The notes under the pieces were generated by a model. It saw only the letters and a list, made by a program, of their open reading frames with translations, ran no database searches and was not told the origin of the DNA. From positions 2,232,001 through 2,296,000 of the forward strand of contig NZ_BBWW01000001.1 in assembly GCF_001485215.1 (NCBI RefSeq): 64,000 nt of DNA, in the 5' to 3' direction. The number at the start of each line of letters is the position of its first letter. The first letter of the stretch is position 1. Below are positions 25,700 to 35,088 of this stretch, piece by piece. This stretch comes from Leptolyngbya sp. NIES-2104 (lineage in GTDB: Bacteria; Cyanobacteriota; Cyanobacteriia; Leptolyngbyales; Leptolyngbyaceae). The position numbers were made by a program, and so were the translations under genes.

Positions 25700-26890
25700 C
25701 TATTCCGGTAGCTTGTACTGTGAAACAATCCGCTTAGCATAGGGTGGAATGTGCTGTTCTAACTTCTCAGGATAATTTCGTTTCACATACAGATAGTTCC
25801 GCGTGAAATGAGAATCGATCGAGAATCGCGCATACTCCAACCCTTTTGGACCGATTTTTTCAATCACAACGCCCATCAGTTTCGCTGCCCACATCGGTAA
25901 AGTCACCGCTTTATCGTAAGCCGGAATACTTTGCTGAACGGCTTGATGTCGATCGCCTTTTGACATCACAGGTTGAGTTTCGATTTTGTCCTGCACCAGA
26001 TCAAGCATCTCTTGACCGCGATCGTTCCGCACAACAATCCACTGCCAGCCAAATGGCGCACCCATGTACCCGACGACTAAATCTGCTAACGAATTCACAT
26101 AGTCAAAGCAGCTTAAACACGAAGGCGCGAACACATCTTTAAGCTGATTCGTTTTCAACCCAAAAAACGGCACTAATTCAGTCGAGCCATCTTCGTGCTT
26201 GAAGTGAACATTAAAATCTTGCATGAATTCGTAGTACACCACCGTTTCAGGCGATCGACTGGTGGTATCTAAGAATTTCTGCAATCCCGCACGACTCACA
26301 TTATCCGTGCAAGGCGTTCCCAAGACGTAAAGCTTTTCTAGTCCCAGCTTTTTCTCAACTGCTCGTAAAGCCTGAATCTGACAACCCACTCCGATGACTA
26401 ACAATCGCTTCATTCCCGATCGTTCTACTAGCTCTAGCACAGAGAGATTCGGGGAAAGTGTGGGCTTATTGACTTTTGCAGCGAGAATTTCTTCAGGAGT
26501 GGTAGCGATGATAGGTTTCGGTTGAAAGCGATCGTCTTCGGTATTTTGAACGCAGACCACACCTTCGACCATTCCACGAGTCAGCATTTCAATCGCGATC
26601 GTGCTGACAATTCCCGTCCATTGTGCTCCTGGAATCGGCTCTGTTTTCCGGGCTGCCATCATGTCCTGGCTCACCCCGAAATACAAATCATCCGAATTCT
26701 CTAAATCTCGACTGCGCCCGTGGGTTTGCTCTTCGAGTTCCGGAATCTGTTGATTGATAAATGCACAAGCTTCCTTCACGTAGTGAATATAGTAGGTGTC
26801 ACACAATCCACATTCGCTGCATAGCTCTTTTGCCGGACGGCGGCTCGAAGGTTTGAGTGCTTTCGCTTTTTTATGAGGAACGAGGGTCAT
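25700..26890 (-). CDS. bciB: Ferredoxin-dependent divinyl chlorophyllide 8-vinyl reductase (BciB)
   Basis: Chlorophyll biosynthesis enzyme that reduces the 8-vinyl group of divinyl (proto)chlorophyllide with reduced ferredoxin. The 396-residue protein belongs to the F420-hydrogenase beta-subunit-like family: Fe-S cysteines in 'ELCSECGLCDTYYIHYVKEA', a flavin region 'GVGCQIQALRAVEKKLGL', 'GTPCTDNVSRAGLQKFL' and 'FAPSCLSCFDYVNSLADLVV', which supplies further cluster cysteines. The closest remembered relative is Synechocystis slr1923. A paralogous 7-hydroxymethyl chlorophyll a reductase is the alternative. It is monocistronic and divergent from the response regulator; the 288-bp gap (26891-27178) shows no recognised operator. 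Confidence 0.85.
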   Translation of the reverse strand: MTLVPHKKAKALKPSSRRPAKELCSECGLCDTYYIHYVKEACAFINQQIPELEEQTHGRSRDLENSDDLYFGVSQDMMAARKTEPIPGAQWTGIVSTIAIEMLTRGMVEGVVCVQNTEDDRFQPKPIIATTPEEILAAKVNKPTLSPNLSVLELVERSGMKRLLVIGVGCQIQALRAVEKKLGLEKLYVLGTPCTDNVSRAGLQKFLDTTSRSPETVVYYEFMQDFNVHFKHEDGSTELVPFFGLKTNQLKDVFAPSCLSCFDYVNSLADLVVGYMGAPFGWQWIVVRNDRGQEMLDLVQDKIETQPVMSKGDRHQAVQQSIPAYDKAVTLPMWAAKLMGVVIEKIGPKGLEYARFSIDSHFTRNYLYVKRNYPEKLEQHIPPYAKRIVSQYKLPE

Positions 26891-27178
26891 TTTCTTAAAA
26901 TTGAATTCGATCGCTATTGATCACAATACCGTAGGACGGCGACGTAAAAAGAGAGAATCCCTCGCTCAAGCGTCCTAGCATTCATTAAATGTGAGATTCA
27001 AATTTGTATCGAAAAGTTAACAAAAGTCAGCCCAAGGATAGAGTGAGGAATAGATTTTTTCTTTCTAAAGCTCTGACTATGGGTAGACCGACAATCACAG
27101 GTATCCAGTTTAGAATCGTTTCAGTAAAATAAATCTGCAATTGAGCTGAAAGTTTATATTTCTGTTGGAGTAGCCAAG

Positions 27179-27874
27179 ATGGATAAGATTCGAGTCGTGC
27201 TGATTGAAGATCATGATCTCACTCGGTTTGGTATTCGTGCGCTCCTGAAAGAGCAAGGAGTTGAACTCGTCGGGGAAGCGCGAGATGCGAGATCGGGCTT
27301 AAATCTAATTCGCTCGCTTCAACCGGATGTGGCGATCGTGGATATCGGCTTGCCGGATATGACCGGGATCGAACTCACCCAACAGTTCAGAGCCGATGCA
27401 GAGTCACCCCAAACCAAAGTCTTGATCATGACGATGCACGACGATGAGGAAATGGTGTTAGCAGCATTCGCGGCGGGTGCAGATTCGTACTGCATGAAAG
27501 ACATCACGGGTGGACGTTTGGCAGAAGCGATTCAAACCACCGCAGGCGGAAACGCTTGGATTGATCCCGCGATCGCAAGAATTGTTCTCGGTCAGGTCAA
27601 ACTTGCACAACCTGCCACCGCTGCAACGACCGTGACGATTAATCGGTTGTCGTCTGAAGATAGCGGCATGATTTCAGATTATCCGCTGACCACTCGTGAG
27701 TTAGATGTCCTAGAACTGATTGTCGATGGACGCAGCAACGCTGAGATTGCAGAGCGGTTGTACATCACGATCGGAACGGTGAAGACTCACGTTCGCAACA
27801 TTCTCAATAAGCTGTGTGTGAACGATCGCACTCAGATTGCAGTTCGCGCCCTGAGAGCTGGATTGATCAAGTAG
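27179..27874 (+). CDS. NarL/FixJ-family response regulator
   Basis: Two-component regulator of 231 residues. The receiver domain reads 'IRVVLIEDHDLTRFGIRALL', phospho-acceptor Asp in 'PDVAIVDIGLPDMTGIEL', and Lys in 'YCMKDITG'. The C-terminal LuxR-type helix-turn-helix is 'LTTRELDVLELIVDGRSNAE' and 'ERLYITIGTVKTHVRNILNK'. No kinase gene is adjacent, so its partner and targets are unknown. A Thr/Ala-rich linker separates the domains. Confidence 0.88.
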   Translation: MDKIRVVLIEDHDLTRFGIRALLKEQGVELVGEARDARSGLNLIRSLQPDVAIVDIGLPDMTGIELTQQFRADAESPQTKVLIMTMHDDEEMVLAAFAAGADSYCMKDITGGRLAEAIQTTAGGNAWIDPAIARIVLGQVKLAQPATAATTVTINRLSSEDSGMISDYPLTTRELDVLELIVDGRSNAEIAERLYITIGTVKTHVRNILNKLCVNDRTQIAVRALRAGLIK

Positions 27875-27975
27875 TTTCATCTTCAACAGCTAGGCTGAGA
27901 TTGTTTTGTGGGGCAGTCTCAGCTTTTTGTTTGTCCATACGGCGATCGCGATCGAGTGTTAGTCTGAAGAAGCTG

Positions 27976-29601
27976 ATGCTCGATCGTGTTTTTGTGACTT
28001 CTCCTTTCTTATCTGAACGCTTACTATTTACGCCTGCGACTCCTCAAGCAGACGCGATTCCGCTTATTTTTGCCTTTCCAAACGAATACAGTGTTGGCAT
28101 TACTGCACTAGGGTATCAAGTCGTTTGGGCAACATTGGCGGCGCGATCGGATTTAGAGGTTGCAAGATTGTTCACGGATATTCACGAGTCATTGCCCTCT
28201 GAGCCGGAACTTCTAGGATTTTCGATGTCTTGGGAGTTGGACTATGTGAATATTTTGGGATTGTTGGAGTCGTTGGATATTCCGATTTGGAGTCGTGAGC
28301 GATCGAATCATCCGATTGTCTTCGGTGGCGGTCCCGTTCTCACTGCAAATCCTGAACCGTACGCCGATTTCTTTGATGTGTTTTTGCTCGGAGATGGCGA
28401 GATTTTGCTTGATGCATTTATCAATGCGTATCAGGAAGTTCGTTATGCCGATCGAGAAACGCAACTGAAGCATTTAGCTCAAGTTCCTGGAATCTATGTT
28501 CCAAGTCTGTACGAGGTGACTTATAAAAGTCTAGACGGTGAGATTGCAGCAATCAAACCGATCGATTCCTCGATTCCCGCTCAAGTTCAAAAGCAAACCT
28601 ATCGCGGTAATACGCTTTCTGCCTCTACCGTTGTTACCGAGAGAGCAGCTTGGGAAAACATCTTCATGGTGGAAGTGGTGCGGAGTTGTCCAGAAATGTG
28701 CCGCTTCTGTTTGGCAAGCTATCTGACCTTACCGTTTCGGGTGGCGGATGTTGAAACGTCTCTCATTCCTGCGATCGAGCAAGGGTTGAAAGTGACCGAT
28801 CGATTAGGTTTGCTCGGTGCGTCTGTCACGCAGCACCCAGAATTTGAAAGCTTGTTAGATCATCTCAATCAACCCCAGTTTGATCAGGTGCGATTAAGCT
28901 TATCTTCAGTTAGAACGAATACTGTGACTGAGAAGCTAACACAGACATTAGTAAAGCATGATGCCCGATCAATCACGATCGCGGTTGAAAGTGGTAGCGA
29001 TCGCGTTCGACAAATGATCAATAAGAAACTTACCTCTGATGAGATTGTGCAAGCTGCAATTAATGCAAAAGCGGGCGGTTTAAGTGCATTGAAGCTCTAT
29101 GGAATGGTAGGAATTCCGGGAGAAGAATCGGAAGATTTAGATCAAACGGTTGCAATGATGCGATCGCTAAAAAAAGCCGTTCCCGGACTAAAATTGACCC
29201 TCGGTTGCAGCACTTTCGTACCCAAATCACATACACCGTTCCAATGGTTCGGAGTCAATTCGCAATCGGAAAAACGGCTGCAATTTTTACAGAAACAACT
29301 GCGATCGCAAGGAATCGATTTCCGTCCTGAAAGCTACAACTGGTCAGTGATTCAAGCTCTGCTATCAAGAGGCGATCGACGACTTTCTAGACTGCTCGAA
29401 CTGGTGCGGAACTATGGAGATTCACTCGGAAGCTATCGAAGAGCATTCAAAGAATTAAAGGGACAGCTACCGGACATGAGCGATTATGTGTTCGAGCGTT
29501 GGGAACTCGATCGTGTTTTACCTTGGAGCCATTTACAAGGTGCACTGCCACAAACCACACTAGAAAAGCATTTAGCGAGTTCACTATCGATAGCGGCGTG
29601 A
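27976..29601 (+). CDS. B12-binding-type radical SAM protein
   Basis: Radical SAM enzyme of 541 residues. An N-terminal Rossmann-like part ('IPLIFAFPNEYSVGITALGY', 'FGGGPVLTANPEPYADFFDV') resembles B12-binding domains. The cluster motif is CPEMCRFC (Cys-x3-Cys-x2-Cys), followed by 'SITIAVESGSDRVRQMINKK' and 'LKLYGMVGIPGEESEDL', typical of the family that includes YgiQ/TIGR03960 proteins. The substrate is unknown. The ATG at 27976 is chosen because translation upstream lacks family similarity and overlaps the preceding regulator. The last 18 bp overlap the convergent acyl-CoA dehydrogenase-like gene. Confidence 0.8.
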   Translation: MLDRVFVTSPFLSERLLFTPATPQADAIPLIFAFPNEYSVGITALGYQVVWATLAARSDLEVARLFTDIHESLPSEPELLGFSMSWELDYVNILGLLESLDIPIWSRERSNHPIVFGGGPVLTANPEPYADFFDVFLLGDGEILLDAFINAYQEVRYADRETQLKHLAQVPGIYVPSLYEVTYKSLDGEIAAIKPIDSSIPAQVQKQTYRGNTLSASTVVTERAAWENIFMVEVVRSCPEMCRFCLASYLTLPFRVADVETSLIPAIEQGLKVTDRLGLLGASVTQHPEFESLLDHLNQPQFDQVRLSLSSVRTNTVTEKLTQTLVKHDARSITIAVESGSDRVRQMINKKLTSDEIVQAAINAKAGGLSALKLYGMVGIPGEESEDLDQTVAMMRSLKKAVPGLKLTLGCSTFVPKSHTPFQWFGVNSQSEKRLQFLQKQLRSQGIDFRPESYNWSVIQALLSRGDRRLSRLLELVRNYGDSLGSYRRAFKELKGQLPDMSDYVFERWELDRVLPWSHLQGALPQTTLEKHLASSLSIAA

Positions 29602-30666
29602 AGTTGCAGCAATACGATCGAGCGTTCCTTCTAAAACCGCTGTCGTTTGTCCTGCAACCGAAAAGACTAATGCTTCTCGATACACTCTTTGGGCGGGATG
29701 TCGTTTAGAATTCGCTGCACCGCTAGAGACAACTACGGCAGCATGAGCACACCGAACCGCTAAATCGATCGCCCAAACTCGCAATCTTAATCGCTCTTCA
29801 AAGCTTTCATCCTGAGCAGAATAGATGAAATGACGACAGAGTTTCAATTCTTCGAGCAATGTTTCGTATGCGGGAGCGATCGACAAGTACGGCTTGACTT
29901 CCTGAACGTGGCTCACGATGTCTAATCCCGCTTGAGCGCAACCGAGAGCGAAGAAACTGTGATTGAGAATATTTGTACGATCGCTCTTAAAGATTGCGCC
30001 TGCATCCGTCACAAACGCAACCTCAGAGCGCTCTAAATCCCATTCGACCACCTCCGCTGTCACAGTGTTCGTTGAACTCATTGCAGCAAGTTCCATTGGC
30101 TCACTAAACTGAATCGAACCTCCAGAATTCTGATGTGTATTGCTAAAAGGAAGCATTCCATAAACGGCTTGACCATTCGGTAATAGTGCTGCCGCGAGAA
30201 CCATTTCAAAAAAGCCAAATCCAGTAATCCAGGGAATGTGCCCGTGAAGTTGATAGCCGTCTTTGGTTTCGATCGCTTTCAAAGGCGGATTGTCATGTCT
30301 TCGCAAATGAGAAAATCCGATTCCAACGAATGCTTTCCCAGTTCCCATTCGAGGTAGATAAGCTTGCTTCAAATCCTCATTCTGGCTCTTTGACAAGATA
30401 GCTCCTGCGCTTTGATGTTGAGTTTGCAGAAACGCCAATGCACCCGAAAATCGCGCCACTTGTTCTTGGAACGAGTGAAACAAGTGATTATCTAGATCTG
30501 CACCGTTGTAAGTTCGGGGAACGCGGAGCGCGAGAAGATTACGATCGCCCAATCCTTTCAACGCCAATCGCAACAGATCAGCATCTTCGTCGAGTTGATT
30601 CGCGATCGGAGCAATCTCATCCCATAAGTAAATATCCGCAGTTTCCAGAAGGGTTGAACTTTCCAT
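29584..30666 (-). CDS. Acyl-CoA dehydrogenase-family protein
   Basis: Flavoprotein-like protein of 360 residues. It has the N-terminal helical domain ('LLALRVPRTYNGADLDNHLF'), a beta domain ('GKAFVGIGFSHLRRHDNPPL', 'GYQLHGHIPWITGFGFFEM') and a C-terminal four-helix domain ('NHSFFALGCAQAGLDIV'). This pattern fits acyl-CoA dehydrogenases, but the usual catalytic Glu region is not evident, so it could act on another substrate as the sulfur- or nitrogen-oxidising relatives do. It is monocistronic, divergent from the rhomboid gene by about 45 bp. Confidence 0.7.
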   Translation of the reverse strand: MESSTLLETADIYLWDEIAPIANQLDEDADLLRLALKGLGDRNLLALRVPRTYNGADLDNHLFHSFQEQVARFSGALAFLQTQHQSAGAILSKSQNEDLKQAYLPRMGTGKAFVGIGFSHLRRHDNPPLKAIETKDGYQLHGHIPWITGFGFFEMVLAAALLPNGQAVYGMLPFSNTHQNSGGSIQFSEPMELAAMSSTNTVTAEVVEWDLERSEVAFVTDAGAIFKSDRTNILNHSFFALGCAQAGLDIVSHVQEVKPYLSIAPAYETLLEELKLCRHFIYSAQDESFEERLRLRVWAIDLAVRCAHAAVVVSSGAANSKRHPAQRVYREALVFSVAGQTTAVLEGTLDRIAATSRRYR

Positions 30667-30710
30667 GTAGATAATGTGAGAGATTAAATGTTCCGATAGC
30701 TTCTTTGTCT

Positions 30711-31340
30711 ATGAACGATCTTAGCCAGACTGCGGTGATCAATTGGGTGAGCCAAGCCAAAATTCTAGGATATCTATTAGTGTTCGCTTGGGTGATTTCG
30801 ATTCTGAATTTTTCAATTTTCGGCAAGTGGCTTAATCAGTTTGGCATTCGTCCGCGTGAGTTGTCTGGCTTGTGGGGCGTAGCATTCGCGCCATTTCTAC
30901 ACGGAAGCTGGGGACATTTGGAAGGAAACTCGATCGCGTTTCTGACCTACGGCGGGCTGATTCTATTGCAGAATCCTGAAAACTTCGGAGCGGTCACGGT
31001 CACAGTTGCATTAACCAGTGGGTTAGGAACTTGGTTGCTGGGGCGCGATCGCACAATTCACATCGGCGCGAGTGGGGTCACGTTCGGGTATTTGGGATTT
31101 TTGATGTTTTTGGCGTTCTTCGATCGAAATATTCCAACCGTTTTGCTATTAGTTTTCACTGCTTTTTTCCACAGTAAATATCTTTGGGGATTGCTGCCTA
31201 TCGATCGCAGAATCTCTTGGGAAGAACACTTATTTGGATTTTTAGGCGGAATCTACGCCGCTCGATATTTGCCACAAGTCCGAGAAAATTTCGCTCAGTT
31301 TCTCTCATATTTCGACCAATTTGCAGCTTGGATTCGATGA
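30711..31340 (+). CDS. Rhomboid intramembrane serine protease
   Basis: Membrane protease of 209 residues with six or so hydrophobic segments. The catalytic serine lies in 'HIGASGVTFGYLGFLMFLAF' (GASG), and the catalytic His in 'WEEHLFGFLGGIYAARYL'; 'LHGSWGHLEGNSIAFLTYGG' supplies the conserved H..N region. All three active-site features are present, so it should be active. The ATG at 30711 is preferred over the TTG at 30705. It directly abuts the PIN toxin gene at its 3' end (stop codons at 31338-31343). Confidence 0.88.
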   Translation: MNDLSQTAVINWVSQAKILGYLLVFAWVISILNFSIFGKWLNQFGIRPRELSGLWGVAFAPFLHGSWGHLEGNSIAFLTYGGLILLQNPENFGAVTVTVALTSGLGTWLLGRDRTIHIGASGVTFGYLGFLMFLAFFDRNIPTVLLLVFTAFFHSKYLWGLLPIDRRISWEEHLFGFLGGIYAARYLPQVRENFAQFLSYFDQFAAWIR

Positions 31341-31739
31341 TTAAAGCCAGTTGTCTAAGCTTAGAGACTGCACGTTTTGCAAGTCAGCATCATTAGAAAT
31401 CAGCGTCAGAGAATGAATCATTGCGGTTGCTGCAATTAAAATATCTGCATCTTGAATCGGTCTACCTCTTCGCCTCAAATCAGCATGAATTCTAGAAGCA
31501 GTTTCAATCAGTTCAAGATCCTCAATGAGTAGGATCTCAACCACTGAGCAAAGTTCTTCAAACCTTGATAGTTGTCTTGTTGCTCCCAAGTATAACAGCC
31601 CTCGTTTTGTTTCGTAATACGTAATACAGCTAATACAAACTCTTGCACGAAATCGTCTTGCAGTTCTCAGTTGTACTAAAGCTTTTTCGTTCTCTTTAAT
31701 AATTGCAGCAACGATATTCGTATCCAACAAGTAGCTCAT
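31341..31739 (-). CDS. PIN-domain toxin, VapC-like
   Basis: Probable type II toxin ribonuclease of 132 residues. It begins MSYLLDTNIVAAIIKENEKA (first acidic residue Asp6 in LLDTN), has 'CISCITYYETKRGLLYLG' (conserved Glu) and 'RGRPIQDADILIAATAMIH' with Asp residues that complete the PIN metal site. It lies 1 bp after the small gene upstream, which is its likely antitoxin. Confidence 0.88.
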   Translation of the reverse strand: MSYLLDTNIVAAIIKENEKALVQLRTARRFRARVCISCITYYETKRGLLYLGATRQLSRFEELCSVVEILLIEDLELIETASRIHADLRRRGRPIQDADILIAATAMIHSLTLISNDADLQNVQSLSLDNWL

Positions 31740-31740
31740 T

Positions 31741-32037
31741 CTAATTTCCGCGCTTCACAGCTTCGTCAAATCGCTGGATTTGCTCCGGTGTCAAATCTTT
31801 TAGCAATCCTGACATTCCTTCAAACGCCATAATATCCTGAATAATACTAATAAGCTCGTCCTCTGGAATGTCCAAAACCTGCTGAGGTTGCCAAATCTCT
31901 AACATTCCATCAGTATGTTCACGAATCTGTTTAGTCCGATCGCACTCTTGAAAAACGGGATGCTCCTGTCGTAGTTGATCAACGATTCGGGTAATCCGAT
32001 CTTCTACAACTTGCTTCAAATCTGTTGCTTGAGTCAT
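31741..32037 (-). CDS. Putative antitoxin partner of the PIN toxin
   Basis: Protein of 98 residues, MTQATDLKQVVEDRITRIVD, then 'QVLDIPEDELISIIQDIMAF' and 'LKDLTPEQIQRFDEAVKRGN'. Small, helical and acidic, with a basic end, it resembles antitoxins by size, charge and position rather than by a recognised DNA-binding fold. Its stop lies 1 bp before the toxin start, indicating translational coupling. Confidence 0.6.
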   Translation of the reverse strand: MTQATDLKQVVEDRITRIVDQLRQEHPVFQECDRTKQIREHTDGMLEIWQPQQVLDIPEDELISIIQDIMAFEGMSGLLKDLTPEQIQRFDEAVKRGN

Positions 32038-32126
32038 GTTTTTCCCTCCGAATTGCTCTCTTCATTCTAACCGAGCAGTCCGATCGCACAATCTTCTAGA
32101 ATAGCTACGGTGATTTGATAACACTT

Positions 32127-32753
32127 ATGAAATTTCAGCGGACTTCATTAATTCTTGTATTTGCAGCTTTGGCGTTGGGGGGCTATGTGTATTACACCGA
32201 GTCTCAAAAGCCGCCTCAAGTAGATGAAGCAAAGTCGGATGAAAAGCCGCTTTTCAACTTCAAAGAACAAGATGTGCAAGCATTCACGGTGCAAACTCCA
32301 AAACAAACGATCGCATTTACGAAAACCGTTTTGACCGTTCCAGCAAATCAGAAAGATGCGAGTAAAATTAATACCTCGCCGTGGTTGATGACTAAACCAG
32401 AATCTGCGCCTGCGGATGAAAGTTCGATCGCATTTCTGCTCAATCTATTAGCCACGGCAAACAGCGATCGCTCTTTCAATGTTCCCGCTGCTCGAAAGTC
32501 CGAATTTGGTTTAGATCAACCTTCTGCCACTGTGGAAATCAAACTTGCCAATCAACAAAATCATCGTTTAGTCATCGGTAAACCAAACTTTAATCGTAAC
32601 TTCCTGTACGCTTTAGTTGACCCGCCTGCGAATCAGGATCTGTCGGTTTTTCTCATTCCAATTAACTTTCAAAATGCAATCGATCGACCGTTATTGGAAT
32701 GGAAACGCGACAAACCAAAACCTTCTGTTAGTCCTACTCCTTCTCCAAAATGA
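32127..32753 (+). CDS. DUF4340-family protein
   Basis: Membrane-anchored protein of 208 residues. A short N-terminal helix (LILVFAALALGGYVYYTES) is followed by a Lys-rich periplasmic-type domain: 'FKEQDVQAFTVQTPKQTIAF', 'ESAPADESSIAFLLNLLATA' and 'HRLVIGKPNFNRNFLYALVD'. This is the DUF4340 pattern, of unknown biochemical function, often near gliding or export systems. The ATG at 32127 is preferred to a TTG at 32115. Its stop overlaps the purU start (ATGA at 32750-32753). Confidence 0.8.
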   Translation: MKFQRTSLILVFAALALGGYVYYTESQKPPQVDEAKSDEKPLFNFKEQDVQAFTVQTPKQTIAFTKTVLTVPANQKDASKINTSPWLMTKPESAPADESSIAFLLNLLATANSDRSFNVPAARKSEFGLDQPSATVEIKLANQQNHRLVIGKPNFNRNFLYALVDPPANQDLSVFLIPINFQNAIDRPLLEWKRDKPKPSVSPTPSPK

Positions 32754-33604
32754 ACACGCCAACTGCAACACTTTTAATTTCCTGCCCTGATCAGAAAGGA
32801 TTGGTCGCTAAGATTGCAAACTTCATCTATTCCAACGGCGGTAATATTATTCACGCTGATCAACACACTGATTTTTCAGCAGGATTATTTCTGAATCGAA
32901 TCGAATGGCAGCTCGAAGGATTTCATTTACCGCGTGAAGTGATTGAGCCAGCATTTCGAGCGATCGCAACTCCACTAAATGCGGATTGGCAGATCCATTT
33001 CTCGGATGCTGTACCTCGAATTGCAGTTTGGGTGAGTAAGCAGGATCATTGTTTATATGATTTGATTTGGAGACAGCGATCGGGAGAACTCCAGGCAGAA
33101 ATTCCGGTAATTATGAGTAATCATGCAGAATTAGAAGCGATCGCAAAACAATTTGAAATCGATTTTCATCACATTCCAATTACAAAAGAAACAAAGTTAG
33201 AACAAGAAAAAAAGCAATTAGAAATTCTACAAAAGTACGAAATTGATTTAGTAATCTTGGCGAAATATATGCAGGTTCTAAGTTCAGATTTCATTAGTAA
33301 ATTCTCGAATGTGATCAACATTCATCACTCATTCTTACCTGCATTTGCGGGTGCAAATCCTTATCAAAGAGCGTTTGAACGTGGGGTAAAAATCATTGGA
33401 GCAACAGCACACTACGTCACCGAAGATCTCGATGAAGGTCCGATTATTGAACAGGATGTTGTGCGCGTTAGTCATCGAGATGATGTCAAAGATTTGATTC
33501 GGAAAGGCAAAGATTTGGAGCGAATTGTATTAGCGAGAGCCGTTCGATTACATTTGCAAAATCGAGTGTTAGTTTATGGCAATAGAACGGTTGTGTTTGG
33601 CTAG
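32750..33604 (+). CDS. purU: Formyltetrahydrofolate deformylase PurU
   Basis: Hydrolyses 10-formyl-tetrahydrofolate to formate and tetrahydrofolate, supplying formate and balancing one-carbon units. The 284-residue protein has an N-terminal ACT domain ('TATLLISCPDQKGLVAKIAN', 'GGNIIHADQHTD') and a formyltransferase-like catalytic domain: 'LVILAKYMQVLSSDFISKF', 'NVINIHHSFLPAFAGANPYQ' and 'GATAHYVTEDLDEGPIIEQD'. The active-site Asn, His and Asp are in place. It is coupled to the DUF4340 gene. The last 36 bp overlap the convergent histidine kinase gene. Confidence 0.93.
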   Translation: MNTPTATLLISCPDQKGLVAKIANFIYSNGGNIIHADQHTDFSAGLFLNRIEWQLEGFHLPREVIEPAFRAIATPLNADWQIHFSDAVPRIAVWVSKQDHCLYDLIWRQRSGELQAEIPVIMSNHAELEAIAKQFEIDFHHIPITKETKLEQEKKQLEILQKYEIDLVILAKYMQVLSSDFISKFSNVINIHHSFLPAFAGANPYQRAFERGVKIIGATAHYVTEDLDEGPIIEQDVVRVSHRDDVKDLIRKGKDLERIVLARAVRLHLQNRVLVYGNRTVVFG

Positions 33605-34990
33605 CGATCGCTGAACTGCTAACACTGGAGTCTGTCTCATTAAATGAACGGTGGCAATAGTTCCTTGATCTTTCTGGCTCTCAAGCGCGATCGTGCCGCC
33701 TTGTAATTCAACACACCGTTTCACAACCGCTAATCCTAATCCCGTTCCGGTTGCATAACTTGAGTTCTGTCCTCGATAAAAGGGTTCAAAAAGTTTTGCT
33801 TGATCTTCCGGTGAAATACCAATTCCTTCATCACGAATTTGGAAGCGAATTTGATAGTTTGTTCCGTCTAGTTTTAAGAGAATTTTGCTCCCTGCTGGAG
33901 AGTATTTGATTGCATTTCCAAGCAGATTACTTAAAACAGAATAAAGCAATCTCTCATCTACGTAGGCATAGGTATATTTGTCCTGTGTTTCAAACTGGAT
34001 GATGTGACTCTTGTTGGTTGAAACTTCGAGATCTTCAATCAGATTAAGGCAGAACGATTCTAAATCGATCGTTTCTGGATTGCATTCTAATTTTCCACTT
34101 TCTGCCCTAGTTAGTGTTAGAACATCTGTGAAAAGCTGCTTCATTGACATTGCAGCGGTTTGAATACGATCGAGGTTTTTCAATCGCCGTTCTTCTCCCC
34201 ATTTTGAGTTTCCTTCAATCATGAGTTGGACTGAGCCTAAAATAATACTCAGTGGAGTCCGAAACTCATGAGAAACCATTGAGAAAAATCGTAACTTTAG
34301 CTCACTGACTTCTTTTTGTTGAGCAAGTTTGTGTTGAAGTGTTTCTGCTTGTTGCCGCTGAGAAATTTGATCGTAGAGCGCAATAAAACAGACAATAATC
34401 ACAACGAATCCAGAAAACATAAGCTGCATTTCAATTGCTTTCCGTTCATGAATGCTTCTTTTTGTTGTCTCGATCGATTGATTTAATTCGGCTTGCTGTC
34501 GCTCTTCTAAATTCGCGATCGCAGTTTGAATCTGCTGACGTAAGGCAATACTTTGATTCGTGATTGACTCTTGATATTTTACTGTTGAAGCTTTTGTCTC
34601 ATAGAGAATTAGCGATCGCTCTAACAGCTTGACTCTTTGTGAAACTAACTTCTCAATCTCGTCAAGTTCTTTGAGTTCTTCTTTCTTAAGCCGCTCTTTC
34701 AACTGATTGAATTTAGGTGGAATTTTTCCAATCGCCGATCGATATCGAGTCAATTCATCCCCATTTCCTAAATAGATATAGCCGCGTCTTGCAGATTCAG
34801 CGATCGTCATTTCTACAAAGACATCATCTAAACCTTTAATAATTTCGTAGGTTTGCTGAGATTTGTAAGTATTCTCTGTAATTTGATTCACATTTTGATG
34901 AGAAATGACACTACTAATGCAAAGAAGTGCAATCAAACATCCAAATCCTGCGGCTAACCAATTTCGTTCTGGAGTCTTTAAAAAAGCCAT
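33569..34990 (-). CDS. Membrane sensor histidine kinase (CHASE3-like)
   Basis: Sensor of 473 residues. The first helix (LAAGFGCLIALLCISSVIS) and a second near residue 200 (MFSGFVVIIVCFIALYDQ) enclose a helical sensor domain resembling CHASE3. The kinase core has the H-box 'RFFSMVSHEFRTPLSIILGS', the N-box 'LSNLLGNAIKYSPAGSKI' and the G-boxes 'IRDEGIGISPEDQAKLFEPF' and 'GTGLGLAVVKRCVELQGG'. The start MAFLKTPERN at 34990 is preferred to a TTG at 35005. It is divergent from the OmpR-family regulator with about 98 bp between, so the two are probably partners. Confidence 0.88.
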   Translation of the reverse strand: MAFLKTPERNWLAAGFGCLIALLCISSVISHQNVNQITENTYKSQQTYEIIKGLDDVFVEMTIAESARRGYIYLGNGDELTRYRSAIGKIPPKFNQLKERLKKEELKELDEIEKLVSQRVKLLERSLILYETKASTVKYQESITNQSIALRQQIQTAIANLEERQQAELNQSIETTKRSIHERKAIEMQLMFSGFVVIIVCFIALYDQISQRQQAETLQHKLAQQKEVSELKLRFFSMVSHEFRTPLSIILGSVQLMIEGNSKWGEERRLKNLDRIQTAAMSMKQLFTDVLTLTRAESGKLECNPETIDLESFCLNLIEDLEVSTNKSHIIQFETQDKYTYAYVDERLLYSVLSNLLGNAIKYSPAGSKILLKLDGTNYQIRFQIRDEGIGISPEDQAKLFEPFYRGQNSSYATGTGLGLAVVKRCVELQGGTIALESQKDQGTIATVHLMRQTPVLAVQRSLAKHNRSIAIN

Positions 34991-35088
34991 TGGTACAATT
35001 CTCAAACAGTCGCGGCGAAATAAGAATAAAAATTAGAGGGTTTTGCTTGATGTATTAAAGTAGGGATCATTCCAGCTTACCGTTTGTT